From assembly GCA_023253905.1 (NCBI GenBank), contig JALREG010000264.1:1-5570 (forward strand): DNA of 5,570 nt, read 5' to 3'. The first letter of the stretch is position 1; every line of letters starts with the position of its first letter. Shown here one piece after another: positions 1 through 5,570 of this stretch. The notes below the pieces were generated by a model, which was not told where the DNA came from, did no database searches, and worked only from the letters and a program-made list of their open reading frames with translations. The stretch is from Burkholderiaceae bacterium (GTDB lineage Bacteria; Pseudomonadota; Gammaproteobacteria; Burkholderiales; Burkholderiaceae). The position numbers and the translations under genes were made by a program.

Positions 1-594
1 ATGGATGCTTGCCCGGCGATATAGCTCGAGACTGATGTCGCGAATGCGAGCAGCCAGCGCCCCACCCACGCGCGCGACCATCTCGTCAAACGAAATATTT
101 TCGTCGTGTTCGCCAAGCTCGGCCTTCGCCGCCGGCGTGAAGATCGGCTCGGGAAGCTGCTCTGCCATGCGAAGCCCGGCAGGCAGCGCAATGCCGCAGA
201 CCCCGCCCGACTGCTGGTAGTCCTTCCAGCCCGAGCCAATCAGATACCCCCGCACCACCGCTTCAACCAGGATCGGGCGCAGCCGACGAACCACCATGGA
301 CCGCTCGGCCACCTGCCCGCGCTCGGATTCGGCCACCACCGCTTCAGGCCGCTGACTGAGAAGATGGTTGGGCACCACATCGCCCAGCATCTTCAGCCAG
401 AAGAGCGTCATGCGGTTGAGCACACGCCCTTTGTCAGGAATGGGCTCGCCCATCACCACGTCAAAGGCCGACAGACGATCGGTGGTGACGATCAGCAGCC
501 GATCCTCGCCGACCGCGTAGTTGTCGCGAACCTTCCCGCGACCGAGAAGCGGCAGCGACCGGAGCGTGGACTGGAGAAGCGGAGCGGCGCTCAT
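1..594 (-). CDS. purC: Phosphoribosylaminoimidazole-succinocarboxamide synthase (SAICAR synthase), 3' end cut off by the window
   Basis: The enzyme joins CAIR and aspartate with ATP hydrolysis to give SAICAR, a cytoplasmic step of de novo purine synthesis. Reading leftward from ATG at 594 gives 198 codons without a stop, so the gene runs off the left edge; the family is usually about 240-300 residues, so roughly a third is missing. Visible family motifs are the nucleotide-binding start GRGKVRDNY (residues 18-26), TTDRLSAFD (37-45), the conserved IPDKG (52-56) and [14 protein letters not shown] (110-123), followed by [13 protein letters not shown] (147-159) and GEHDENISF (161-169). The C-terminal DxKFEFG-type signature would lie outside the window. 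The start fits the family N-terminus, but the Shine-Dalgarno is weak (AGG about 10 bases upstream). It begins 28 bp after the fba stop on the same strand, so co-transcription with fba is likely. The purC-next-to-fba order is common in Burkholderiales, and purE would be expected further left. Confidence 0.95.
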   Translation of the reverse strand, partial: MSAAPLLQSTLRSLPLLGRGKVRDNYAVGEDRLLIVTTDRLSAFDVVMGEPIPDKGRVLNRMTLFWLKMLGDVVPNHLLSQRPEAVVAESERGQVAERSMVVRRLRPILVEAVVRGYLIGSGWKDYQQSGGVCGIALPAGLRMAEQLPEPIFTPAAKAELGEHDENISFDEMVARVGGALAARIRDISLELYRRASIH

Positions 595-595
595 G

Positions 596-606
596 GGCAC
601 AGTGCC
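596..606. repeat. 11-nt inverted repeat in the fba-purC spacer
   Basis: GGCAC and GTGCC flank one central base, in the 28-bp gap just upstream of the purC start. The one-base loop makes it unlikely to fold as a tight RNA hairpin. It lies in the ribosome-binding region of purC, where the only Shine-Dalgarno-like bases are a weak AGG. It could be a protein site or chance; I see no second copy in the window. Confidence 0.25.
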
Positions 607-622
607 TGCGTGGGCGGCGGCC

Positions 623-1687
623 TCAGTTGACCGCCTGTGCAAGCTCACCGCTTGCATAGCGGTTGACCATCACCGACAGAGACACCGGACGAATACGACT
701 ACCCCGACCTTCGCAGTTGAACTCGCGATAGCGCTGCAGGCAGATGCGGCGCGCAGCCTCGCGGGCCGGCTTCAGATATTCGCGGGGGTCGAACTTGTCG
801 GGGTACTCAGCCATGAATCGGCGGATTGCACCCGTCATTGCCAGCCGGATGTCGGTGTCGATGTTGATCTTGCGAACACCGTGGCGGATCGCCTCCTGGA
901 TTTCCTCAACGGGTACGCCGTAGGTCTCCTTCATGGCGCCGCCAAATTGCCGGATTTCGGCAAGCAGATCCTGAGGGACGGACGACGAGCCGTGCATCAC
1001 CAGATGCGTATTGGGGATGCGGGCGTGAATTTCTCGGACGCGACCGATGGCAAGCGTTTCGCCGGTGGGCTTTCGGGAAAACTTGTAGGCGCCGTGCGAG
1101 GTGCCAATGGCGATCGCAAGCGCATCCACCTGTGTCTGGCGAACGAAGTCGGCGGCCTGCTCGGGGTCAGTGAGCAGCTGCTCGCGGGTCATGGTGCCCT
1201 CTGCACCATGACCATCCTCCTTGTCGCCTTTCATGGTTTCGAGCGAGCCCAAACAGCCGAGTTCACCTTCTACGGTAATGCCAAGCGCATGCGCCATGGC
1301 GACCACCTTGCGGGTGACTTCGACGTTGTAGTCGTAGCTCGCGATGGTTTTGCCATCTTCGCGCAGCGACCCATCCATCATGACCGACGAGAAGCCCAGA
1401 TCAATCGCACCGCGGCAGATGTCGGGCGACTGGCCGTGATCCTGGTGCATGACCACAGGCACCTTGGGATACGACTCGATGGCCGCCTCGATGAGATGCT
1501 TGAGAAACGCCTCGCCGGCGTATTTCCGGGCACCAGCCGAGGCCTGCATGATCACCGGCGCATCGAGCTCGGCCGCGGCCGACATGATGGCCTGAACCTG
1601 CTCGAGGTTATTGACGTTGAACGCCGGAATTCCGTAGGAGTTCTCGGCAGCGTCATCGAGTAGCTGCCGCATCGAAACCAGGGGCAT
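623..1687 (-). CDS. fba: Class II fructose-1,6-bisphosphate aldolase (class IIB, Calvin-cycle subtype)
   Basis: This zinc-dependent cytoplasmic enzyme reversibly cleaves fructose-1,6-bisphosphate to dihydroxyacetone phosphate and glyceraldehyde-3-phosphate, serving glycolysis, gluconeogenesis and, where present, the Calvin cycle. The 354-residue product has the usual class IIB length. The first class II signature is seen at VVMHQDHG (residues 78-85), with D83 the expected catalytic acid and H84 a zinc ligand. The second signature is [12 protein letters not shown] (139-150). Further zinc ligands are H198 in GTSHGAYKF and H232 in VMHGSSS, and the phosphate-binding NIDTD lies at 275-279. All key residues are present and the frame is intact. 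The start is supported by a strong AAGGAG eight bases upstream and by the family N-terminus [10 protein letters not shown]. It is divergent from pyk (208 bp apart) and is followed by purC after 28 bp, so it probably leads an fba-purC unit. The same gene is called cbbA in autotrophs; no other Calvin gene is visible here. Confidence 0.97.
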   Translation of the reverse strand: MPLVSMRQLLDDAAENSYGIPAFNVNNLEQVQAIMSAAAELDAPVIMQASAGARKYAGEAFLKHLIEAAIESYPKVPVVMHQDHGQSPDICRGAIDLGFSSVMMDGSLREDGKTIASYDYNVEVTRKVVAMAHALGITVEGELGCLGSLETMKGDKEDGHGAEGTMTREQLLTDPEQAADFVRQTQVDALAIAIGTSHGAYKFSRKPTGETLAIGRVREIHARIPNTHLVMHGSSSVPQDLLAEIRQFGGAMKETYGVPVEEIQEAIRHGVRKINIDTDIRLAMTGAIRRFMAEYPDKFDPREYLKPAREAARRICLQRYREFNCEGRGSRIRPVSLSVMVNRYASGELAQAVN

Positions 1688-1695
1688 GGGGACGA

Positions 1696-1701
1696 CTCCT
1701 T
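1696..1701 (-). promoter_or_regulatory. Strong Shine-Dalgarno of fba
   Basis: On the minus strand AAGGAG lies eight bases before the fba ATG (1685-1687). It is the best ribosome-binding site in the window and fixes the fba start. It fits strong translation of a central metabolic gene that leads its own transcript. Confidence 0.85.
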
Positions 1702-1725
1702 GGACAGTATTGAAGACAACCCGGG

Positions 1726-1731
1726 ATTATC
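1726..1731 (-). promoter_or_regulatory. Candidate -10 box for fba
   Basis: GATAAT on the minus strand matches the sigma-70 -10 consensus at five of six bases. It would put the transcript start about 30 bases before the fba ATG, leaving room for the strong Shine-Dalgarno. The hexamer at a 17-bp spacing (AAGCGT) is a poor -35. A better one, TTGTAA (1754-1759), is 22 bp away, which is too far. The promoter, if real, is therefore weak or activator-dependent. Confidence 0.3.
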
Positions 1732-1759
1732 GCCTAACTGCGTGGCAGACGCTTTACAA

Positions 1760-1773
1760 GGGTCCCGCGACCC
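1760..1773. repeat. Short inverted repeat in the fba/pyk intergenic region
   Basis: GGGTC (1760-1764) and GACCC (1769-1773) can pair around a four-base CCGC loop. It has no following T-run on either strand, so it is not a terminator. It sits just upstream of the partial -35 match for fba and could be an operator half or chance in GC-rich DNA. Confidence 0.25.
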
Positions 1774-1886
1774 AGGGTGTTGGTTCCCGCGCTTCGCGCA
1801 CCGCAAACCCCTGCAAAAAGACAAGGCGAAGTCGGTATCTCTCATGCAGAATAGCCCCACCGGGCTGATTCGCCCATTGCCTGATC

Positions 1887-1898
1887 GAGACCTTCGTG
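1887..1898 (+). promoter_or_regulatory. Weak ribosome-binding site and GTG start of pyk
   Basis: GAG at 1887-1889 stands six bases before the GTG start at 1896-1898. No other start codon lies between the upstream in-frame TGA (1866-1868) and the first conserved motif, so GTG is the best choice. The weak site contrasts with the strong AAGGAG of the divergent fba. Confidence 0.6.
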
Positions 1899-3332
1899 AG
1901 CAGAGCCATTCCCCGTGCCACCAAAATCGTTGCAACGCTTGGGCCTGCGTCATCCTCGCCCGAGGTGCTCGAACGCATGATCCGCGCCGGCGTCGATGTG
2001 GTGCGGATGAATTTTTCGCATGGCAGCGCAGCCGCGCATACCGAGACCGTGGCCCTGGTGCGGCGTATCGCCGAGCAGTGCGGCCGGGGTATCGGCGTAC
2101 TCGCCGACCTTCAGGGGCCCAAGATCCGTATCGGCAAATTCGCCGAGGGCAAAGTTTCGCTCGAACCCGGTATGTCCTTTGCTTTTGACACCGACTGCAC
2201 GCTGGGCGACATCGCTCAGGTCGGACTCGACTACAAGGAACTCGTGAACGACGTCCGGGCAGGCGACACCCTGCTTCTGAATGATGGCCGCATGGTGATG
2301 AAGGTCGACCGGGTTCATGCCAACCGCATCGAATGTACGGTTGTGGTGGGGGGCGTGCTGTCCGACCGCAAGGGTATCAATCGCCAGGGCGGCGGATTGT
2401 CGGCGCCTGCGCTCACGGCCAAGGACATGGAGGATATTCGCACCGCCACGGCCTTTGGGGCCGACTTCATCGCCGTCTCATTTCCTAAGAACGCGGCCGA
2501 CATGTACATGGCACGCGAACTCGCGCGGGCGTCAGGTGGCAAGGCGCTCATGATCGCCAAGATCGAACGCTACGAGGCAATCGACAACCTGGAGGAAATC
2601 CTGAAAGCCTCCGACGGCATCATGGTCGCGCGCGGCGACCTGGCGGTTGAAGTGGGCGATGCCACGGTGCCTGCCCTTCAGAAAAAAATGATCCGGATGG
2701 CGCGCGAACACAACCGGCTCACCATCACGGCCACCCAGATGATGGAATCGATGATCGAGGCGCCCGTTCCCACTCGCGCTGAAGTCTCCGACGTGGCCAA
2801 TGCGGTGCTCGATGGCACCGACGCGGTCATGCTGTCAGCCGAAACAGCGGCCGGAAAATATCCGGTTGAAACCATCGAGGCCATGGCGCGCGTCTGCTTT
2901 GAGGCCGACCGCTCACAGAACACGCGGCTCGATGGCGAGTTTCTGAACCGCACCTTCACCCGGATTGATCAGTCGATTGCAATGAGCGCGCTATTCGTCG
3001 CCTCGCATCTGAAGGTGAAGGCGATCGCTGCCCTCACGCAGTCGGGTTCCACCGCGCTCTGGGCCTCGCGCCTTGATTCCGGTGTGCCGGTCTATGCGCT
3101 CACGCCCGAAGAGAGCAGTCGTCGCCGCATGTGTCTCTATCGCGAGGTGCATCCGCTCATGATGCGCTATGAGTCGGTTGACCGTGAACTGCTGCTGCGC
3201 GAAGCCGAAGAGCTGCTGCTGCGCGAGGGCGTGGTGGAAAAGGGCGACCTGCTGGTGATTACGATCGGCGAGCCGATTGGAAAATCTGGCGGCACCAACA
3301 CCATGAAGATTGTGCGGGTGGGCGAACACTGA
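1896..3332 (+). CDS. pyk: Pyruvate kinase, potassium-independent type by residue pattern
   Basis: The enzyme transfers phosphate from phosphoenolpyruvate to ADP, giving pyruvate and ATP in the last step of glycolysis. The 478 residues match the family length. In order are the substrate loop VRMNFSHG (residues 36-43, with R37, N39 and S41), the start of the mobile B domain at DLQGPKIR (71-78), the active-site signature with K222 and the metal ligand E224 in IAKIE, ARGDLAVE (245-252) with metal ligand D248, TATQMMESM (278-286) with catalytic T280, and a C-terminal effector domain from about 350 with a phosphate loop TQSGST (381-386). Residues L72, Q73, K76 and I79 stand where potassium-dependent enzymes have Thr, Lys, Glu and Thr, so potassium-independent activity is inferred. 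The start is GTG: an in-frame stop lies at 1866-1868, there is no ATG before the conserved ATKIVATLGP (8-17), and a weak GAG Shine-Dalgarno lies 6 bases upstream. It is alone on the plus strand, divergent from fba and convergent with the FAH-family gene. Confidence 0.97.
   Translation: MSRAIPRATKIVATLGPASSSPEVLERMIRAGVDVVRMNFSHGSAAAHTETVALVRRIAEQCGRGIGVLADLQGPKIRIGKFAEGKVSLEPGMSFAFDTDCTLGDIAQVGLDYKELVNDVRAGDTLLLNDGRMVMKVDRVHANRIECTVVVGGVLSDRKGINRQGGGLSAPALTAKDMEDIRTATAFGADFIAVSFPKNAADMYMARELARASGGKALMIAKIERYEAIDNLEEILKASDGIMVARGDLAVEVGDATVPALQKKMIRMAREHNRLTITATQMMESMIEAPVPTRAEVSDVANAVLDGTDAVMLSAETAAGKYPVETIEAMARVCFEADRSQNTRLDGEFLNRTFTRIDQSIAMSALFVASHLKVKAIAALTQSGSTALWASRLDSGVPVYALTPEESSRRRMCLYREVHPLMMRYESVDRELLLREAEELLLREGVVEKGDLLVITIGEPIGKSGGTNTMKIVRVGEH
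3186..3233 (+). repeat. Imperfect 24-nt tandem duplication inside pyk
   Basis: Two adjacent 24-base units (3186-3209 and 3210-3233) encode ELLLREAE and ELLLREGV, residues 431-446 in the C-terminal domain. The central CTG CTG CTG CGC codons are identical and the other codons differ by only one or two bases. The frame is kept. This helix is often charged and leucine-rich in the family, so it may be ordinary convergence rather than a recent duplication. Confidence 0.5.
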
Positions 3333-3388
3333 CCCCGGTTGCGCGAACCTCGCCTGGTCGCACGCAACTTGCGGAAACAGAGCGGACG
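3333..3388. other. Convergent intergenic region between pyk and the FAH-family gene
   Basis: The two genes end facing each other with 56 bp between stops. A possible 6-bp stem pairs GTTGCG (3338-3343) with CGCAAC (3363-3368) around a 19-base loop, and an alternative 4-bp stem GGTT/AACC lies at 3337-3349. Neither is followed by a T-run on either strand, so I do not call an intrinsic terminator. Termination may be Rho-dependent, or the transcripts may overlap. Confidence 0.5.
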
Positions 3389-4288
3389 TCAGCGGGCGGA
3401 CTGAATCACCACCGACAGGCGTCCAATACGTTCGATTTCGGCATCGACCCGGTCGCCCACTTTGAGAAAGGTTCGCCTGGGCGCGCCGACGCCCGCCGGG
3501 GTACCGGTCAGCAGCAGATCGCCCGGATCAAGCGTCATGATTCGGGAGGCGCTCGCGATTTGTTCGGCCAACGAGAAAATCATCTGGTCGGTACAGCCGT
3601 CCTGCTTGAGTTCTCCGTTGACCCAGAGCTTGAGTCCGATGTTCTGCGGATCGCCCATCGAACCGGCCGGAACCAGGCGCGGCCCGATCGGGCAGCAGGT
3701 GTCATTGCCCTTGCCCGCCACCCAGTCGTACTTGTAGAAAGCTTCCGGCGCCCGATTATGGTCGCGAGCCGAAAAATCAATCGCTACCGTGTAAGCCGCA
3801 ACATGGGCGAGCGCATCGGCCACTGACACATTGCGCGCCGTCTGCCCGATGACTGCGGCAAGTTCGACCTCCCAATCGAAGGCCTGAGTGCCGATGGGCA
3901 TGTGCACCGTTGCGCCTGGCCCCACCACGGCATTGCGCGACGGCTTCATGAAGAAGAACAGCCGCTGCTCCTCCTTCTTCGCATCCGGCATGCCCATTTC
4001 GGCCAGATGATCGTAGTAGTTCGCACCGGCACACAGCACCTTGCCGGGATAGCGAAGTGGGGCCAGCACCGCCACCTGATCCGCGGCAAGGCCCGTGTTG
4101 GGCAGGCATGAGGCGGCCGCGCGCGCGAGCATCGGGTGGTAAAGCGCCCAGTCTTCAAACAGCGTGGCGATGCTGGCGGGGAGCGACGCCCCGTCGTTGA
4201 GCGTGGCAAACGGATGAAACCGACCGTGGGCTTCGATGCAGGGTAGTGCGCTTCCCTGGTAGAGGACGGTGGCCAGTGCGTAGCTCAT
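3389..4288 (-). CDS. Fumarylacetoacetate hydrolase (FAH) family protein, substrate unknown
   Basis: This is a metal-dependent enzyme of the family that cleaves or decarboxylates beta-diketo and 2-oxo acids. The 299-residue product has an N-terminal region of about 80 residues followed by the FAH catalytic fold. Visible are GKVLCAGANYYDHLAEMG (82-99), MKPS (114-117), the metal-binding acids E140 and E142 in DWEVEL and D171 in AIDFSARD, KGNDTCCPIGP (193-203) with the conserved K193, and LLTGTPAGVG (259-268). H94 and E97 form an HxxE pair like the catalytic dyad of FAHD1, an acylpyruvase and oxaloacetate decarboxylase; that correspondence is inferred. Length is closer to FAHD2-like or sugar-acid and aromatic-pathway members than to short FAHD1. 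It starts 30 bp after the pgk stop on the same strand and probably shares its transcript. The ATG has no good Shine-Dalgarno (AGGG is 15 bases away), yet no other upstream start is available. No aromatic or sugar-acid pathway genes are nearby to define its substrate. Confidence 0.9.
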   Translation of the reverse strand: MSYALATVLYQGSALPCIEAHGRFHPFATLNDGASLPASIATLFEDWALYHPMLARAAASCLPNTGLAADQVAVLAPLRYPGKVLCAGANYYDHLAEMGMPDAKKEEQRLFFFMKPSRNAVVGPGATVHMPIGTQAFDWEVELAAVIGQTARNVSVADALAHVAAYTVAIDFSARDHNRAPEAFYKYDWVAGKGNDTCCPIGPRLVPAGSMGDPQNIGLKLWVNGELKQDGCTDQMIFSLAEQIASASRIMTLDPGDLLLTGTPAGVGAPRRTFLKVGDRVDAEIERIGRLSVVIQSAR

Positions 4289-4318
4289 TGCGGAGGGTGA
4301 AAGCCCTGGGAAAAAGGA

Positions 4319-5503
4319 TCAGGCCGCGTGTCGCGCCGCGAGCGCCGCCACCGCGGGCAGGGTCCGTCCTTCAAGGAACTCGAGGAACGCGCCACCGCCC
4401 GTGGAGATGTAATCCACCCGATCGGTAATGCCGAACTTCGCGATGGCGGCGAGCGTATCGCCGCCCCCGGCAATTGAGAACGCTGTCGAGTCGGCGATCG
4501 CCTGCGCAATGACGTGGGTACCGCGCGCGAAGCTTTCAAACTCGAACACCCCGACGGGTCCATTCCAGACAATGGTGCCTGCCTGCCTCAGTCGCTCTGC
4601 CAGGGTGGCCGCAGTATCGGGACCAATATCGAGAATCATGTCGGCATCGGTCACATCGATCGCCCGTTTGATGGTGGCCGGCGCATCAGCTGCGAAGCTG
4701 GGCGCGCACACCACATCAACCGGGATGGGCACCTGCGCACCGCGCGACGCCATCAGGTCAATGATGCTGCGCGCTTCGTCCAGCAGGTCGCGCTCGGCAA
4801 GCGATTTTCCGATGGGTAGCCCCGCCGCCAGCATGAAGGTATTGGCGATTCCGCCCCCCACAATCAGCTGATCGACACGCGCGGCAAGCGATTTCAGGAT
4901 GGTGAGTTTGGTAGACACCTTCGAGCCTGCAACGATCGCCACCAGCGGCCGCCGGGGGTCGCCCAGGGCGCGCCCCAGCGCGTCGAGTTCCGCCGCAAGA
5001 AGCGGCCCCGCGCAGGCGACCGGTGCAAAGCGGGCCATGCCGTGCGTGGTGGCTTCGGCGCGATGCGCGGTGCCAAAGGCGTCGTTCACATACACATCGC
5101 AGAGCGAAGCCAGTTTGCGGGCCAGCGCCTCGTCGTCTTTTTTCTCGCCTTTGTTGCAGCGGCAATTTTCCAGGAGCAGCAGTTCGCCCGGCTGCATCGT
5201 GAATCCACCCTCTATCCAGTTGGCCTTGAGCGGCACCGGGCGGCCGAGCAGTTCGGACATGCGCGCTGCAATCGGGGCAAGCGAATCTTCGGGTTTCAAC
5301 TCGCCTTCGGTCGGGCGCCCCAGGTGCGAGGTGACCATGACTGCAGCGCCGGCCTCCAGGCAGTGCCGGATTGCAGGCAGCGACGCCCGGATCCGCGTGT
5401 CATCGGTGATGGCAAGCGAATCATCCTGCGGAACGTTCAGATCGGCACGGATGAAGACCCGCTTGCCGGCAAGATCCAGATCGGTGAGGCGCCTGAACTG
5501 CAT
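4319..5503 (-). CDS. pgk: Phosphoglycerate kinase
   Basis: The enzyme reversibly transfers phosphate from 1,3-bisphosphoglycerate to ADP, giving 3-phosphoglycerate and ATP, in glycolysis, gluconeogenesis and the Calvin cycle; it is a cytoplasmic monomer. The 394-residue product is full family length. The N-terminal, 3-phosphoglycerate-binding domain shows RADLNVP (residues 19-25), [10 protein letters not shown] (34-43), SHLGRP (59-64), [13 protein letters not shown] (110-122) and NDAFGTAHR (140-148). The C-terminal, nucleotide-binding domain shows AGSKVSTK (192-199), GGGIANTF (216-223), DIGPDT (292-297), WNGPVGVFE (313-321), and AGGGDT (345-350). Substrate arginines R37, R115 and R148 are present. 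C114 and C116 stand where many homologues have Val and Phe in the NVRFNKGE motif. It starts three bases after the gap stop, without a clear Shine-Dalgarno, so its translation is probably coupled to gap. The FAH-family gene follows after 30 bp. Confidence 0.98.
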   Translation of the reverse strand: MQFRRLTDLDLAGKRVFIRADLNVPQDDSLAITDDTRIRASLPAIRHCLEAGAAVMVTSHLGRPTEGELKPEDSLAPIAARMSELLGRPVPLKANWIEGGFTMQPGELLLLENCRCNKGEKKDDEALARKLASLCDVYVNDAFGTAHRAEATTHGMARFAPVACAGPLLAAELDALGRALGDPRRPLVAIVAGSKVSTKLTILKSLAARVDQLIVGGGIANTFMLAAGLPIGKSLAERDLLDEARSIIDLMASRGAQVPIPVDVVCAPSFAADAPATIKRAIDVTDADMILDIGPDTAATLAERLRQAGTIVWNGPVGVFEFESFARGTHVIAQAIADSTAFSIAGGGDTLAAIAKFGITDRVDYISTGGGAFLEFLEGRTLPAVAALAARHAA

Positions 5504-5506
5504 GGC

Positions 5507-5570
5507 TCAGCGCGCGTTCACGAGCGCGACGGTGGTGTCGAGCATCCGGTTGGAGAAGCCCCACTCGTTG
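5507..5570 (-). CDS. gap: Glyceraldehyde-3-phosphate dehydrogenase, C-terminal end only
   Basis: Only the last 20 codons and the TGA stop (5507-5509) are inside the window; the rest lies beyond the right edge. The peptide reads NEWGFSNRMLDT and ends LVNAR. This is the conserved C-terminal NEWG(Y/F)SNR segment of GAPDH, whose Asn contacts the nicotinamide of NAD(P). The enzyme oxidises glyceraldehyde-3-phosphate to 1,3-bisphosphoglycerate, the substrate of the adjoining pgk. The two genes are three bases apart on the same strand, the usual gap-pgk operon order. The fragment is too short to tell cofactor preference or paralogue (gapA or cbbG). Confidence 0.9.
   Translation of the reverse strand, partial: NEWGFSNRMLDTTVALVNAR

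Larger units (their letters stand above)
1688..1895. promoter_or_regulatory. Divergent fba/pyk intergenic control region
   Basis: Both genes start outward from this 208-bp stretch, so it must hold the promoters of pyk (rightward) and of fba-purC (leftward) unless fba is read through from elsewhere, which the opposed pyk gene makes unlikely. I find no convincing complete sigma-70 promoter in either direction. Partial matches are GATAAT on the minus strand at 1726-1731 and, on the plus strand, TTTACA at 1753-1758 without a good -10 partner. A short GC-rich inverted repeat lies at 1760-1773 and a GCGC-TTC-GCGC repeat at 1789-1799. No conserved small ORF is apparent. Confidence 0.6.

Noticed and set aside
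106..630. Plus-strand open frame of 174 codons over purC
   Set aside because: It is antisense to purC, whose minus-strand reading shows clear SAICAR synthase motifs without a stop.
521..1663. Long plus-strand open frame (380 codons) opposite fba
   Set aside because: It is the antisense shadow of an intact, motif-complete aldolase; its sequence resembles no family I recognise and such shadows are common in GC-rich genes.
1863..1876. Possible Cra (FruR)-like site near GCTGATTCG upstream of pyk
   Set aside because: Only one half resembles the known site and the other half does not match, so it is not better than chance.
1552..1953. Minus-strand open frame spanning the pyk start and the fba 5' end
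   Set aside because: It overlaps two well-supported genes, crosses the intergenic region and has low-complexity Arg/Ser/Pro content with no recognisable domain.
3337..3373. Stem-loops between pyk and the FAH gene as a bidirectional terminator
   Set aside because: The stems are short or have a large loop, and neither strand has the T-run of an intrinsic terminator.
3777..4109. Minus-strand open frame inside the FAH-family gene
   Set aside because: It is an out-of-frame shadow of the FAH gene with Gly/Arg-rich composition.
4428..4871. Plus-strand open frame of 147 codons opposite pgk
   Set aside because: It is an antisense shadow of phosphoglycerate kinase, whose frame holds all conserved motifs.
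1..5570. Mobile element, CRISPR array, tRNA, rRNA, defence or toxin-antitoxin system
   Set aside because: No repeat array, transposase, integrase, RNA gene or matching protein was found; all long frames are accounted for by central metabolism, purine synthesis and one FAH-family gene.

Overview
The window looks like GC-rich chromosome of a betaproteobacterium, most likely of the order Burkholderiales. This is inferred from gene content and protein flavour: a central-carbon cluster of gap, pgk, pyk and fba next to purC is the arrangement familiar from Ralstonia, Burkholderia and Bordetella relatives, and the aldolase is the class IIB type typical there. There are no RNA genes, mobile elements, CRISPR arrays or phage genes, and about 90% of the bases are coding.

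Layout, left to right. A 3'-truncated purC (SAICAR synthase) occupies 1-594 on the minus strand. fba (class II fructose-bisphosphate aldolase) lies directly upstream of it on the same strand. A 208-bp divergent intergenic region follows, then pyk (pyruvate kinase) on the plus strand. pyk converges on a minus-strand gene for a fumarylacetoacetate hydrolase (FAH) family protein, with 56 bp between the two stop codons. Then come pgk (phosphoglycerate kinase) and the last 20 codons of gap (glyceraldehyde-3-phosphate dehydrogenase), both on the minus strand. The likely transcription units are gap-pgk-fah (leftward), pyk alone (rightward) and fba-purC (leftward).

Functionally, gap and pgk carry the triose-phosphate to 3-phosphoglycerate segment, pyk makes pyruvate and ATP from phosphoenolpyruvate, and fba links triose phosphates with fructose-1,6-bisphosphate for gluconeogenesis, glycolysis or the Calvin cycle. 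purC belongs to purine synthesis. The FAH-family gene is not a glycolytic gene; its substrate cannot be read from sequence, but its active-site pattern resembles enzymes that act on acylpyruvates or oxaloacetate.

I do not see a new defence, mobile or regulatory system. The main point of interest is the architecture: against the co-directional gap-pgk-pyk-fba-purC order I expect in Burkholderiales, pyk is inverted and an FAH-family gene sits after pgk. This splits the cluster into three units and creates a divergent pyk/fba control region. A second point is that pyk carries the residues of potassium-independent pyruvate kinases.
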